Shown here: positions 47,331 to 58,915 of the stretch, piece by piece
How the letters are laid out: every line of letters begins with the position of its first letter
Numbering within the stretch: the first letter of the stretch is position 1
Assembly: GCA_038503065.1 (NCBI GenBank)
Contig: JBCAMK010000015.1
Span: forward strand, 1,364,001-1,428,000
Reading direction: 5' to 3'
DNA length: 64,000 nucleotides
Source: Paragyromitra xinjiangensis
Lineage: Eukaryota; Ascomycota; Pezizomycetes; Pezizales; Discinaceae
Notes under the pieces: model-generated
Databases searched by the model: none
Seen by the model: the letters and a program-made list of their open reading frames with translations, nothing else
Told to the model about the DNA's origin: nothing
Position numbers and translations under genes: made by a program

Positions 47331-48560
47331 TCATCTCCTTGCATCGTAGCCAGAAACCCCCGTGTCGTATCCAGTAGCAGGCGCAGTTACTGCAGGAGAG
47401 TTGATTTGAACATCCGGATTGGTGACATTAGGATTGAGTCTCCTCTGGCTCTCAGTTCTGCCACCCGTATAGTAGCCATCTGTTGTCCCGCCACTGACCC
47501 GTTTCTCGTCGTATCTATTGCCCATGCCTCTGTGACGAACCCTATCCGCCCATCTGGAGCCACGGGTTCGGCCTGTGTATTCGTTCCTGTTTCGCCCGGC
47601 AAGAAAAGATATGCAGAAGCCAATAGTAGCAAGAGTCAAGAGGGCCACGCAGGTCCAGGTAAAAGCAAAGGCCTAGTGACGTGTTAGAATATGGGCTAGA
47701 AGAAAAAATAAAGACTAATAAAGACTAGTCGTAAGATATAATAGAAGAGAAGGGCTGAAAATACCTTCACACCAACACGTGCTTTCCTTCCTGCGCGCCT
47801 GAACATTCGTTGGCCTAAAACAAAACAAGCACTAAAAATCACTCGGAGTCAGGTCCCAGCACCAAAATAATTTCAACCCACAAAAGTTAACATACGTCAT
47901 GATACAAGCCGAAAAGGTAACGCAGAGCAATGCTATTGCTGAGAAAAGCGCCGCCGCCGCCGCACCAATTCTCGAGCAAAGGGCGAGGAGACCGGCGATG
48001 AGTGCCAGAATCGCAAACACTACATCAATGATGTAGAACGCATACAAAAACCTACTCAAATAAAAATACCGGCCTGGGTTGTCGAGAAAGCCTCGAGGGA
48101 TGTTTGTATCGGTGTTGAAGTTCCGTTGGGGGAGGAATGGGTATGCTGCTTGGTTGGGTCTGCAGTTGAAATTCTTACCGTGACGCTCATCACAGAACTA
48201 GATGATTCCAGGCACAATGTTAATATTCAATTACCATCCTTCTAGTTTCCTTGAAGAAAGTGCAGATAAACGAACATTGTAGAGGGTCCAATGACAAATT
48301 CCTTGTGGGGCGTTTGGTATTCCTTTAGTATCCGCTTGTAAGAAGAATATCTCATTTAAAGGCCGTTTATTATACGCCCCAGCTAGGATTAATAGGAATA
48401 GTAGGACTATTGCCCCCGCGATGAGAATAAGTGATGGGAGAGCAGCTCCAATGCCTTTAAGGAAGAAGGTCAGAAGTTGGACATGCTGCTTGATGGATTC
48501 CTTCGACAGGAAAAAGGGCAAAAATCCGAGTGATAGTTACGTACGGGTACGAGCGGACAT
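47331..48560 (-). CDS. SUR7/PalI-family four-span membrane protein
   Basis: SUR7-family proteins are claudin-like plasma-membrane proteins associated with eisosomes, cell-wall integrity or pH signalling. Five exons (48560-48545, 48454-48276, 48197-47896, 47831-47765, 47672-47331) give 301 residues. The first exon is 16 nt (MSARTR), joined to GAALPSLILIAGAIVLLFLL (TM1, about 7-30). The extracellular loop has ICHWTLYNFCDERHGKNFNC, then NFNTDTNIPRGFLDNPGRYF. TM2 and TM3 follow (SRFLYAFYIIDVVFAILALI, then AALFSAIALLCVTFSACIMT), and TM4 is AFAFTWTCVALLTLATIGFC. The loop VLGQRMFRRAGRKARVGVK is a typical intracellular turn. The cytosolic tail is polar. Exon 4 required choosing the acceptor at 47832-47833 (TTTTTAG), not the later one, to keep family sequence. 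The gene is isolated in AT-rich DNA yet looks intact. Confidence 0.82.
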
Positions 48561-49257
48561 TATTAAACTGGGAGATTGCAAAAGAGATATAAAAAATGGA
48601 TAGGCGAAATTATAGATAGATTCGGTATCACGATTGGATTATCTCTAGGAGAAAGAGGCCATGAAAACCAGGCTGGAGGATGAGCAACACAAATATATGC
48701 AAATCACGAGAGACATTTGGACCGAGGGCTCCTTGGAACATATTCTCTGATGCTATAATGACAGTAGTGAAGCGCAACTGCTATCAAACACGGTTAGGCT
48801 AGCGGAGACCGGCAGAGGAACGGTGCGCAGAGTACATCAGCCTCTCCGTCCTCGCGGAAGTGAACTAGATGACGAACCGTGATGTTGCGATATCCTTGCC
48901 GGCGATCATACGTCATTCTTGGCACCATTATCGAATTCCGACAGAAATTCTAAATACTAAGATGCCATACTAAGATTCATTTAGGTATGTACGAATACCA
49001 TTTCAATCATGAGCTAAACACAAAGGATTCAATTAATAACCCATTAAACACCCGTCGAGTCCCAACCGAAGTCCCAACCGAAACCCCCAAGCCCTGCCCG
49101 TAAAACGCGTCCTGGGCCGTTACGAAACAAAGAAGAAAATACGCCGGTCCGCTGATATATTCAAGTGACAATGACCGATAAAACGAAATAAAAAGAGCCA
49201 CCCAAATCGTCTATTTACTTGTTCGCAGAAAGGCGCCAACATATATCCCGCCAAATA
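48561..49257. other. Spacer between SUR7-like gene and otubain
   Basis: This 697-bp gap holds the otubain 3' flank and SUR7-like promoter. AT-rich, with a direct repeat GTCCCAACCGAA at about 49058-49081. No gene was recognised. Confidence 0.4.
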
Positions 49258-51060
49258 TTATGAATATGATGGATGTTGGCCATGTCCTGAACCTGTGGGA
49301 TACCCATCACTCAAATACTGCCCTCCGTTGCTATCCCAAGATTCGCTACCAGATTGTGATGAATGCGGCGCTTTTTTCTCAACCGAGGAGCTTCTTTTGG
49401 AGGCTCCTGAACTTGATGTTGGAGTAGGGGGTTGATATATCTCAGGCTGGAAATTTTCACTTTGGAAATGGCTGGGATTGAACGGCGAGTTCCGGAAAGT
49501 CGTCGTCTGAAATGGAAGTGATTGAAGGGGAGAAGGTTGAAATGCTGGCAAGTTGAACATAGAAGGGCGGAAATTTGACGGACCTGGTTCTGTTGGGAAG
49601 AAATCCATGCTCGTGGGGGGCATGTGAGGGAAAAAAGCGAGAGGCGTCTGTGCAAATGTCTGCTCTGGGAGGCTGGAAAGAAAAGATACTTGAAGAGGAG
49701 GTGGTGGGGCTGCTGGTATATCGCCAGTTTTATAGATAATATCATAGTGGCCACTGATCGTTCAATGTCAGAGTCAATGCAAAGCCTGGGGGTAAAAAAA
49801 ACTCACGGTCTATAAAGAAGCCTCAGTACTGGCGCATCAATCGGCGTCATCATTCCTTCAGTTTCCGCATCTTCGAATCGATGCACATTAACTTCATCTC
49901 CGTCACTTCTATCCAAATAGAAGACCTCCACTGCAAGGCCAGCAGGAAGTATTAAACAATCGATTAAAGCCATAAGCCCTACGTGCTCGATCTCAATTCC
50001 GTACGGCTCGATTTGAGTTTCGCAAAACACCTTCACAGGACGGTCGAGGAAAGGTTGGTAGTAATCTTCACGGGTTTTCATCCAGGAGCTCGTGAGAAAC
50101 TAACACACATGTCAGCGTATTACTTCATGGAAACGAAAGGAGGTTATAGGAAGTCTGACTTTGAAATGTGTGATAATGGCATTGGAAATGTCTGGGTTGT
50201 TGAAGGCATTTACAACTTCAGAGACGTCATAAGGATGATCGATCACTGGGGAAGCAGATATTTGACCGAATAATGAGAATGTGGCCTCTGCAAAATCTTC
50301 ATATATGTACGGTTGAAGTCCAGCAAGATTCATAAGGTTATTGAGAGAAGTTATTCGAGCGTACTCCATGCCAATGCGGTTTGGGTCACCAGCCTTAAGC
50401 AAAAGCTCAAAATAACCAAAAGCCACAGCTACAGTAGTGTCAGCGCCAACATCCTAAGGGATGACGAAAATTGTGAGAGAAGATATTACACACCTCTCCA
50501 CCCACAATTCCCATCTCCAAGTATTGTCCTGTAAAAAGGGTGTTTTGGTGAAAGTGCCTAGATAATCAGCATAGCCCCACAGCTAGTGAAAGCTCGTGAT
50601 TACTTACAATAGTCTTCCTGACAAAGGCTGGATCTGCAGCTGCGTACTCAACCTCAAGAGCTTTACTCGACTTGATGTCTCCAACAAATGCACCCTACAT
50701 TCATTTTTAATGTTAGTTAAAAAGCCCAAAAAAAGATAAAATTTCCTACACGGAAAATGAGAAAGCTGAATCACCAGCTCTAGGGAAATTTACCTGAATG
50801 TCTGGCTGGTAATCTCCCGATAACTTCTCCAGTTCTGCAAAATCTTGTGTTTGTCCATCTAAGCCTGCTAGGCTGGCCTTTACATCTTCACCGGTGATAA
50901 CATCTGGCTGCGAGTGTGTAGGTGACCCCATCGGAGAACCATAGTGCTGCTTCGTCAATTGCTGCTGAGCTTTAATATCGCGATACTCTACTTGCTGGCT
51001 CCAGGGATCCAGGTCATCGACGAAAGCACCGCCTCCATTCATTCCGGGAGCACCATCCAT
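49258..51060 (-). CDS. Otubain-like ubiquitin thioesterase (peptidase C65)
   Basis: Otubains are OTU-fold deubiquitinases; OTUB1 types cut K48 chains and can inhibit E2 enzymes. Six exons (51060-50794, 50694-50608, 50557-50494, 50428-50160, 50099-49807, 49753-49258) give 491 residues. The catalytic motif GDGNCGWRAVAFGYFE spans the exon 3/4 join, with nucleophile C136 and D133. The histidine is H329 in YRPGHYDIIYK, split by the last intron. Residues 1-90 are a Gly/Gln-rich extension before the domain. After the domain a 150-residue tail carries Phe/Pro repeats (SPLQSLPF, NSPFNPSHF, ENFQPEIY) and a Ser-rich end. Such long tails are not in animal OTUB1; fungal versions vary. If the exon 3 frame is read wrongly, the catalytic Cys is lost, so the join is important and fits conserved sequence well. 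Confidence 0.88.
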
Positions 51061-54000
51061 AACTAGCTAATTGAGTGAAGTAAAGCAGAGAGATGAGCAA
51101 CAGGATGAAGAATGATGAAGAAGACTGCTGGGGAGATGATGGGTTATTGAAGGTAAGGATGACCGGGAAAGAAAAAAAAGCTCAGCTGGCAAATGGTGTT
51201 GTCGAGCAGTACCTGGATCTTAACTGGAGCGATGTGGTAGAGGGTACTGTGGGTGGGGGGGGGGGGGGGGGTGGGCGGAGGCACTAAGAGGAGTTTCAAG
51301 GCTTGCGGGGGAGGCGGAAGTTTGAGCCTCAAAAGTCGTATGTCAAGGGTGCGGCCCAGTTACAACCCTCGGGCTTCTCTGAATCATTATCCTCCGCCCT
51401 CCCAGGAATCAAACGAACGAACTATGGGCGGAAGCGAGTGCACGGTCAGAGAAAAGGATCAGACGAAGAAGGGAGAGAGGGAGGAGAGGGAGGGGACAAG
51501 AATGGTGTTTGCTGATCGAGAACGAGCAAGAGAATGGGAGAAAAAGAAAGAAAGAAAGAAAAACAAGCACACGGGAAGAAAGACGACTTTGACTCGCACT
51601 CGACTGTGGCAGCGGCAGATTTACATACTGGAGAAGGCTCTTGTCGGAGAAGGGTGGAAGGCAGTGAAAGACTCGACAAGGATTTCAGTTGGCCCAGGCA
51701 GGAGCTGTCGAGTTCAGCACAGTGATAGGTACATCCTCTATGCATGCTCCAGCATACCATCACCAGCATCACCGCCATCACCCTCACGGCGAACCCCCGG
51801 GAATACACAGGGGCCTGTCACGCGATGGACTCGAGATGTATGTAAGCAGCTACCCTTTTTACTTCTATCACCTTTTCATCCCATCTGGCCATCCACCCAT
51901 CCACATATCCCATCCCCTCATCAATCCATCCAACCCCCCCTCCGGTCCCGGTGTCCCGCCCAACGCATGTATATTATAGCCGTGACGCTTGGGTCTGGTG
52001 GCTGGGCCACAGAAAATGGCCATCACAGGCAGAATTGCCCTCGCAGACTTAGGTAGACGGGGACGGGGGCAGCGGGCATCGAGTACTCTACCCGTACAAT
52101 GTGATATCACATGTACGAAAACTTAAGCGAAAGCGAAAGAGCTCGTTCAAGAGCTGATTGCGGGGTGTAAAATGTGTTCTTTGGGAAAGGTCTCCACGAT
52201 TGTTTCCCGCTTGTGCAGGCTTAAATCACTTTTATGGTACTTGTTGATGAGCCCCTTCGAAATACTGTAGCAACGGAGAGAAAGATAGAAGACATGAGTT
52301 GGGTGCAATCACGGCTGTACTACTGATTACCACCTGCGCGGTTTCATTTGTGATGGGGAAAATAGCATAGCTTGCGGTCACCTCCGGCCGAGTATTCTCT
52401 TAGCTAAATAAGCATCGCCTTTAATCAACAGTAGCTCCCTTTCGGCACCGCAGGATGCGATGCATGTATCCATACTCCGTGAACAACACAGCAGGAGGCA
52501 GCAGACGCCTTCCCAGTAGCAGTTGTAAGAAGGTATAAAAAAAGAAAGGAAAGGCAAGAATTTTTGATGAAAGAAGATCCCGACAACCCCACTAGAGACT
52601 GATATTCACTTTCTACGCGATACTGTACCAACGAGAAGGGCTCCGTTCCAACACGAGCTGGTAGAGCACAGCATCTCTGATTGGCGGATCGGGATCGAAA
52701 GAAATCCCGAGGTTGAAGCACCAGCCAACTCGGACATGAGGTCGATGATTGTGGCTGCGCTGATGAACACGATCCCTTGGTGGGGGGCGGACATGCCTGC
52801 TGTTAAACCGCGTGGGATGAGGAACGCAAACGACATGTCCCTTAGCACGATCCACTGTTCTAGAGTTTTACAACCGATCGCCTCGATTTCTATATTTACG
52901 GTGACATATCAGGAGAATAGCTGTATTATTGCATAATGCTCTTATGCAACTGCAGCGTTTAAATTGGCGAGAGACTCCTCTAGATCAATTATTCGACGAA
53001 GATTGATAATTGTAACCAACCTTCCGATGCATGCATAATGCTGGGATCTACCCTGGCTATAGGATTGTGTGTATTTCTGAGTATGAAGTTGGCGACACTT
53101 ATTGGACCGGTATTGGGTATTTTCAAAATTAGTGTCAATAGCAAGCTGCTGTACACGACCCCACCTTACATATGGTCCTTCGAGGTATCCAACTAGATCT
53201 CGAAGAAAAGCTTTCCAGGGAGGTAATTAAAAAATACCCGATAACTACCGGCGCTAGCTGCCTTTTGGTCAAGTGTCGGATCAACGGTCACCAACCTAAT
53301 TGACCAAGAACAACACAATTACCAAGGCATATTCTAATGCCAGTCGCGTCTAGCGAGAGAGAGTCATATGCCGTACTGTCCGAGTGAGAGAGTTGCGTAC
53401 CACTTTGTAAACTCGACAACGGAAAATCGGCCAGAATAGCGACTTTACATGACTATCACACAATCGCGCACGCCATTACCAAAGATACATTAGCTATCTA
53501 GAATCCTATAGCCACTCGGTTTCTTTCTTTTCTTTTTTCATCTGATCAGCATAGGTTTTCCTAGTCAGCACAGTCAATGATATCCAAAAAGTACGATTTT
53601 CCGATCCAAGACGCACGACACACTCGGCTTATATACTGTGGTAGGGCAGATATATTCAGACAGCTTTCAAACTGGAATCACCGCTCGGGGATGGTTAAAG
53701 TTGGTTAGAGCGGTTGACCGTCACTTGTTTTGCAGATAGTCCAACCCGCAATAAAAAATGGACTTGTTAACCCCAGGTAATTATGAAAATTTCCCGCTAT
53801 GGAGTTCAGACGGAATTTTCCCGCCCATTGCATCCATGAGGTCACTCGAGCCGCAACTATAGGGAGAAATTTATCCCAAGTTATCATTAAGGAATATATG
53901 CAGGGCTGCCACCACCGTTCCAGTTACCGGTAACAAGATGGCAAGGTTGCAGCAGGGACATCACGGGCCGGGGAACACCCTCAGTATGCATGTGAAGTAG

Positions 54001-55998
54001 AAGTAAGGGGTCGAACATCAGCCAGAGTATAGAAATAAAGGAAGTATAGGCGACAAACGGTTGTGCGAAATTGCTACTACCTTCTTGTTTAGCTAGCGGA
54101 ATAATCCGCGATTCTCTATAGCGGTGAGACCACGTTAAGAACCCAAGGCTGATAAGCACACCGATCATATTATATCACTCGATAGTTATCCCGATGATTG
54201 CATTCTCGCGAACGAGGCTCTTCGGATGAGAACCAAGGGAACGTTCTGCCAAGGAATTAAATATTACCCCACCTTAATGACCCAGCATACTGGAATTTGG
54301 ATGATGTTTCCGGTTTCCCAAAAAGCAATCTGGACCTAGTCCTTTTGGGAATGCGTATCGTTCGGATGACTCGAAATCGTGCCTCTCGTATGTTTTCAGC
54401 TTCTACAAGAGGTCAAATCGGGAAATCGCTAAGAGGTGCTGCATTCAAATGTTCAGCTTTGGGGTTTCTGGCCCTTTCCAGGCACCAACAAAAATGTAAT
54501 TATGACAGGTTTCACTGGAGTAAAAGGTGGTGGTAAAATCTTGCAGCAGTAGATTTATCACATTTCGCGTTCAAGAAAAAAAAGCGAGACGATTCTAAAT
54601 CGATGCACTGTACAGTAAGCCGACATATATCAATACCGTCTAGCTGGCGCCCAAAGAGGGCTGCAGATATGAGAGGGATGAAAAATTAAAAGAGATGAAA
54701 TAAGGTAGTTACGTTCAGCCTCAGCGCAAAGTGAAATTTCTCACCGGATATAGATGCTTTCGCGTTACGCCTCACATTTACTTTGAAAACATAACGGTCT
54801 CATAAGATTTCCTGAGTTTGATTGGCACTGGGAAGTATCATGATCTTCATTCGGGCTGACTGATGTCTCTAGTGATATGCTTTTGAGGCTGAAGACGTAC
54901 ACTTGTTGATCCCTGCAGGTGAATTTTGCGAATCTCACGGGTGATGTTCATGTGCTCGATGCACGGCGAAGACAAAACTTAGGCGAGATAATCGTACTTA
55001 TCGACAGGAAATGCCAAAGAGGGGCTCTTGGAGAGGTGTTGTTGATGTTTCACGTGGTTTGTATGGCGTTCTAGCTCTCGAGCAATCGGAAGAATTCCTC
55101 GGAGCCTCGACGCTTGGCGCTCCGTCTTACTGGACTATAGAACCTCAGCTTAAGGTTAGAGATATGAGCAAGATTCACGAAGAACGCCACAGTGACATTC
55201 CAGCTTTGGCGCTAGATAGGACTAATGGAGGATATCTAAGCGTACTTCACAGAACAGTTGCACTTTGACAGATACAACTGTGCCTGCAGGAATACAAGGC
55301 TAATTAGAGTTTGGCCTCGGCTCTGTGTGATGCAAGAGCGGCCCGAGCCATGGTACTGAGTGGGCTCTAGTTTACTTTGAGTGGATCCTGTATCCTAAGA
55401 CTAGGGTCTCAAGGGAGTTGAACTTAGGAATAGTACTGGTGAGATTCGATCATAGACGATCACTCGCGGTGTTATTTCCAGTGTATTGGGTCCCCAGACG
55501 GAGATTGGCTTGATTCACGCATCGTGAAAAAGAAATTCCAGGGCGAGAGGGCTGCAGAAGATCAAGTCGTAAAAGACGGGTGATCCGACAGGTGACCCGA
55601 ATGTTACCCAGCCTGACAGAACGGGTGACAGAACATGACCCATGAATCCGATGACCTCTCATGCCCCGCACAGAGTAACCAAGTTCTGTTCTAAATAGAA
55701 CACGTAGTTTTGTAAAGCAAGACGGTCATATGAGGTGATTCACCGTTTCAAGTTTCGAGAGAGAGATTTGAGATGATCCTAGCTAATTAGATTGAGTGGT
55801 GGACTGTCTGTCTATTTCACACGCTATCTAATTTTGACGTGTCGTTTGCTGCAATTAAAGGTTAGTATCGGCCTTATTTTAGACCGGTGTTATTCAAGTC
55901 ATTTCTGTATTTCTGACAACCCTGTCATTTCGAATATCATATTTGAAAGAAAAAAAACATGCTATTTTTTTGATACGAAGCTTCAACCAACTGTTCAT
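51061..55998. other. 4.9-kb gene-poor region upstream of otubain
   Basis: The first kilobase (51.06-52.1 kb) is GC-skewed and purine-rich then pyrimidine-rich on the plus strand; it probably holds the otubain promoter. It includes a run of 17 G at 51255-51271. A 267-codon plus frame here (51253-52056) is a low-complexity artefact. At 52.6-52.94 kb several frames are open at once. From 53 to 56 kb the DNA is AT-rich and stop-rich. A minus frame of 93 codons with two hydrophobic stretches (54168-53887) and an 85-codon plus frame (55011-55268) could be relics. No gene was identified. Confidence 0.45.
51255..51271 (+). repeat. Run of 17 guanines
   Basis: A homopolymer of 17 G, flanked by GGGT and GTGGG, lies about 195 bp upstream of the otubain start codon. 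It is C-rich on the gene's coding strand. Such runs can form G-quadruplexes and are prone to length errors in sequencing. Confidence 0.9.
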
Positions 55999-57138
55999 CT
56001 AATACGTCCCCACCTGCGCTTCCACCTTTTCCATGATCGCTGTACCAGATGAACTGCCAGCATCCATGTCAGCAAGCCCGAAAATCACCCTAAATCGCAA
56101 ACACACATTCCTACGGAGATCTAGATAACTCACGTTCCGATCCTCTCCGCCCCCGCCTGCAGCATCTCTAGGCACTTTTCAAACGTCCTTACACCTGCTG
56201 AAGCCTTGACCTTAACACCTTGTTTATACGCCACAGCCTTCCTCATAAGCCTCACATCAACCGCTGAAGCTGCCCCTCCACTGAATCCCGTACACGTCTT
56301 TACAAACGTCGCACCAGCTTCAACCGCGATGAATGATGCTGCGATCTTCTCTTCAGGGGTCAGGAAAACCGTTTCGATGATCACCTTGACGGTAGCGTGG
56401 TTAGAAGCGGCTTCTACAACTGCGTGGATGTCGTCATATAGAGCACAGTAATTCTTCGATTTTGCAAGCCCGATATTGATGACCATATCAAGTTCCTTTG
56501 CCCCGTTTCTGCAGGCATCCTCTGTTTCCCTATGGAGTGTTAACTTAAGTGCATGCCGGTAGCCTATCGATATGAGTGACTGACCATGCCTTGGCCTGAG
56601 AGGACATGGCGCCGAGTGGGAATCCAACGACCGCGCAGGGGATGCATTCGGAATCCTTTAGTCTATTCGCGACTTGCTGAACGTTGGCTCCGTTCACACA
56701 GCATGACTATCAATCCAACGCCTGTACACCCACACACACCCCCGTGTGATCGGATGCTCGACGCGTTAGTTGGGCGCACCCCTCAGTGATTAAAAAGAAA
56801 ACAAGTGAAAAAAACAAATGATATATGTTGTAGATCAAAAGGAAAAAAAAAAAGAACTAAGAGTGATATAGATGAGGAGCAGGAGGAGGAGCAGAAGGTG
56901 ACAACTCATGAGAAAGGCGTCGAAATACTTTGAAACCATACTTGATAGCCTCATCACAAAGCCCATCGATTTGACTCGGCGTGGCATCAGGCTTCAAGAG
57001 CGTGTGATCAATCGTCCGGGCGAAGTTCTTATCCGCAGTCGTTATTGTTGGTGCGTAGTTCTCTGAGCTAGTGTCGGCCAACACTTCGGCGACCTTGGCC
57101 TGGACCGCGGCTTCCCACTCTTCGGCCGTCCGAGACAT
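55999..57138 (-). CDS. Deoxyribose-phosphate aldolase (DERA)
   Basis: DERA cleaves 2-deoxyribose 5-phosphate to glyceraldehyde 3-phosphate and acetaldehyde in deoxynucleoside catabolism. Four exons (57138-56929, 56706-56585, 56529-56134, 56053-55999) give 260 residues. The opening helix region has ARTIDHTLLKPDATPSQIDG, then CVNGANVQQVANRLKDSECI and VVGFPLGAMSSQAKAWETED. The catalytic set is present: D125 in ELDMVINIG, Schiff-base lysine K188 in FVKTCTGFSGG, and K219 in VKVKASAGVRT. It ends SSGTAIMEKVEAQVGTY. Family length is normal. If intron 1 is retained the frame runs to a stop at 56857. No neighbour has an obvious pathway link. Fungal and bacterial DERA are close, so ancient transfer is possible, but four introns show it is established here. 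Confidence 0.95.
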
Positions 57139-57743
57139 CGCTTCGTCTGGATATTTTTGGACAGGTGATTCCTGTGAGATGTCTTAGAACCTTGAGAAGA
57201 AGGAAATAAGTGTGTGCAGAGCCGCCTCTTATTTACGCGCATGGCGGGGCGGAAACACGAATGTTCCCCGCAGCGGGGGAACGTCCAGAAGCTTGGCCGG
57301 CCTCGGCACTCTCCGGTACGCGACGGATTCTAACTTTGCCTCGGCGGCTTCCTGATTTGAGTATCGGTATTCTCCACCATTGTGGATAAAAACGATGTAT
57401 TATAAGTATCCTTGAACCCTAGAAGAAATATAGAGAGAAAAATAAAACAATCATCTGTTTGTGATAATGATTCGTAAAACTTCGTTAAACCCGGCATGCA
57501 GATGCAGGAGGATAGTGAGATAAAGCCTCGAAACCCTTGACCCAGAAATATAAAAGGAAAAGAAAAAGAAAAAAAGAAGGTCCCTATGTACTCCAAAGCC
57601 GTATTTTTTTCTTCTTCTCTAGCCAACGCCACGGCCTGGAAACAAAGGGACCGTTAATACATTCCTGAAAGCCATTTTCCATCGGGACTAAGAGATTTTT
57701 TTCCCCCCCAACATGAACTTCGATTTCGAACATAATCTTGAAA
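57139..57743. other. Spacer between DERA and methyltransferase-like gene
   Basis: 605 bp, AT-rich with A-runs (57550-57580). It holds the DERA promoter and the 3' flank of the methyltransferase-like gene. No gene was recognised. Confidence 0.4.
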
Positions 57744-58915
57744 TCATGGTTTCTTCGCGATAACAAATACGCTTGAAACATGACTCTAGTCAGTAAAATA
57801 TTTCTGAATCGAGAAAACGGGAGGCTAAAAACGGTCTTACCTGGGCTCGTAGAGCTGTTTTTGGCTTTTTTCCTGGCATAATGTCCCAGTGTCATCCCAG
57901 ACCCAACGCATGCTCAAAAACGCAACAATGAATTTTCCGATGCCGGCAATTGTTTTCTGCCACGGTCTTGAGGATACCTTCCAGACCTTTTCCTCAACCT
58001 CGACGAATCCGGCGTCAATGAGCTGCTGCTTGATCCAACAGGCAATGTTTGAAGTTCCGAAGCCAGCCACCATGTTATCAGTGCCGCTTATCAGCTTCTT
58101 GTTTTCGTCTGTGGGTGCAGAGCATATGCGAGACGACGTTGGGCCATTCTCCACGACCTCTATCCAACCGCCAGGCTTGGTTTGCCTGCACCGTCACGCA
58201 ACTTTGGTAAGTCCAGTCGAACGACCAATGTAACATTTACAAGAGACCAGTATCAGTATCGACTTACTCGAACGCCAACCTGAATATCCGAGGCCCGTCG
58301 CAGATCCCAGAACTCTGATAGCGGATATGGATGAAATCAAACTGCTTCCGCGGGGGAAAATCTACATCCGCATATTCTCCTGCATCAATGCTAGGATGAA
58401 CCCTATCCATCCGAACATATATCGTTTATTAGCGGACGTGCAATCATGAGGGGATGATGCGTCCTCCGCGGTTGATAACCATTCGATCGGATCCACAGTA
58501 CCTTTCCAGATCTCCAGGATTGTATGGATTCCCGACGACTTCAGCTGAGATCGACTTCCTTCCCGCAGTCGGTCAGCATAGGGTTTCTTCTAGAACCTCC
58601 ATAGAAAGTCCCTGCTCGACAATGGCAACGACAACCACAAATGGCAAGCAATTGGGACAAACAATTGAGGTGACAAAATAAACACAAAAACAGAGATTCT
58701 TACTCCGTGATGCCAAGTGCCCAAATGTCTGTTTCAATATCTGTATCCAGCAGGGACTATTCAAAAACACAACTCTTTTTCAGACTTTCATTCCATATCA
58801 CATGGTAGGGTTGGGATATCTATCGCAAGACAGACGTGGAGAGGGAAAAAATAAAATAAAAGAGACGACAACTCACGGATGACTCTATTTCGATTTTCTC
58901 CCTTGCCGTACTCAT
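57744..58915 (-). CDS. Short methyltransferase-like protein (LaeA/UMTA type) with atypical SAM-binding loop
   Basis: The family is SAM-dependent class I methyltransferases common in fungal genomes, including the regulator LaeA. A six-exon model (58915-58877, 58756-58704, 58558-58502, 58402-58268, 58185-57841, 57783-57744) closes in frame and gives 222 residues. Family features are KQFDFIHIRYQSSGI, TKPGGWIEVVENGP, then LIDAGFVEVEEKVWKV and RPWQKTIAGIGKFIV, with a normal end, VFVIAKKP. At the place of motif I, where LDIGTGTGIWAL is expected, the sequence reads LDTDIETDIWALGITE (residues 16-31). All three loop glycines are acidic residues. About 100 residues that usually precede motif I are absent. 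This could be a pseudo-methyltransferase, a decayed gene with intact frame, or a wrong N-terminal model. The C-terminal half is secure; the first two exons are less so. Confidence 0.6.

Noticed and set aside
51253..52056. 267-codon plus-strand frame upstream of otubain
   Set aside because: It begins in the poly-G tract and is Lys/Arg/Glu then Pro/Ser biased from simple purine and pyrimidine runs; frames on both strands are open at the same place.
53705..54168. Two minus frames with hydrophobic segments considered as a membrane protein gene
   Set aside because: They lie in different frames, lack a joining splice site that I could see, and match no family; left as possible relic in the region entry.
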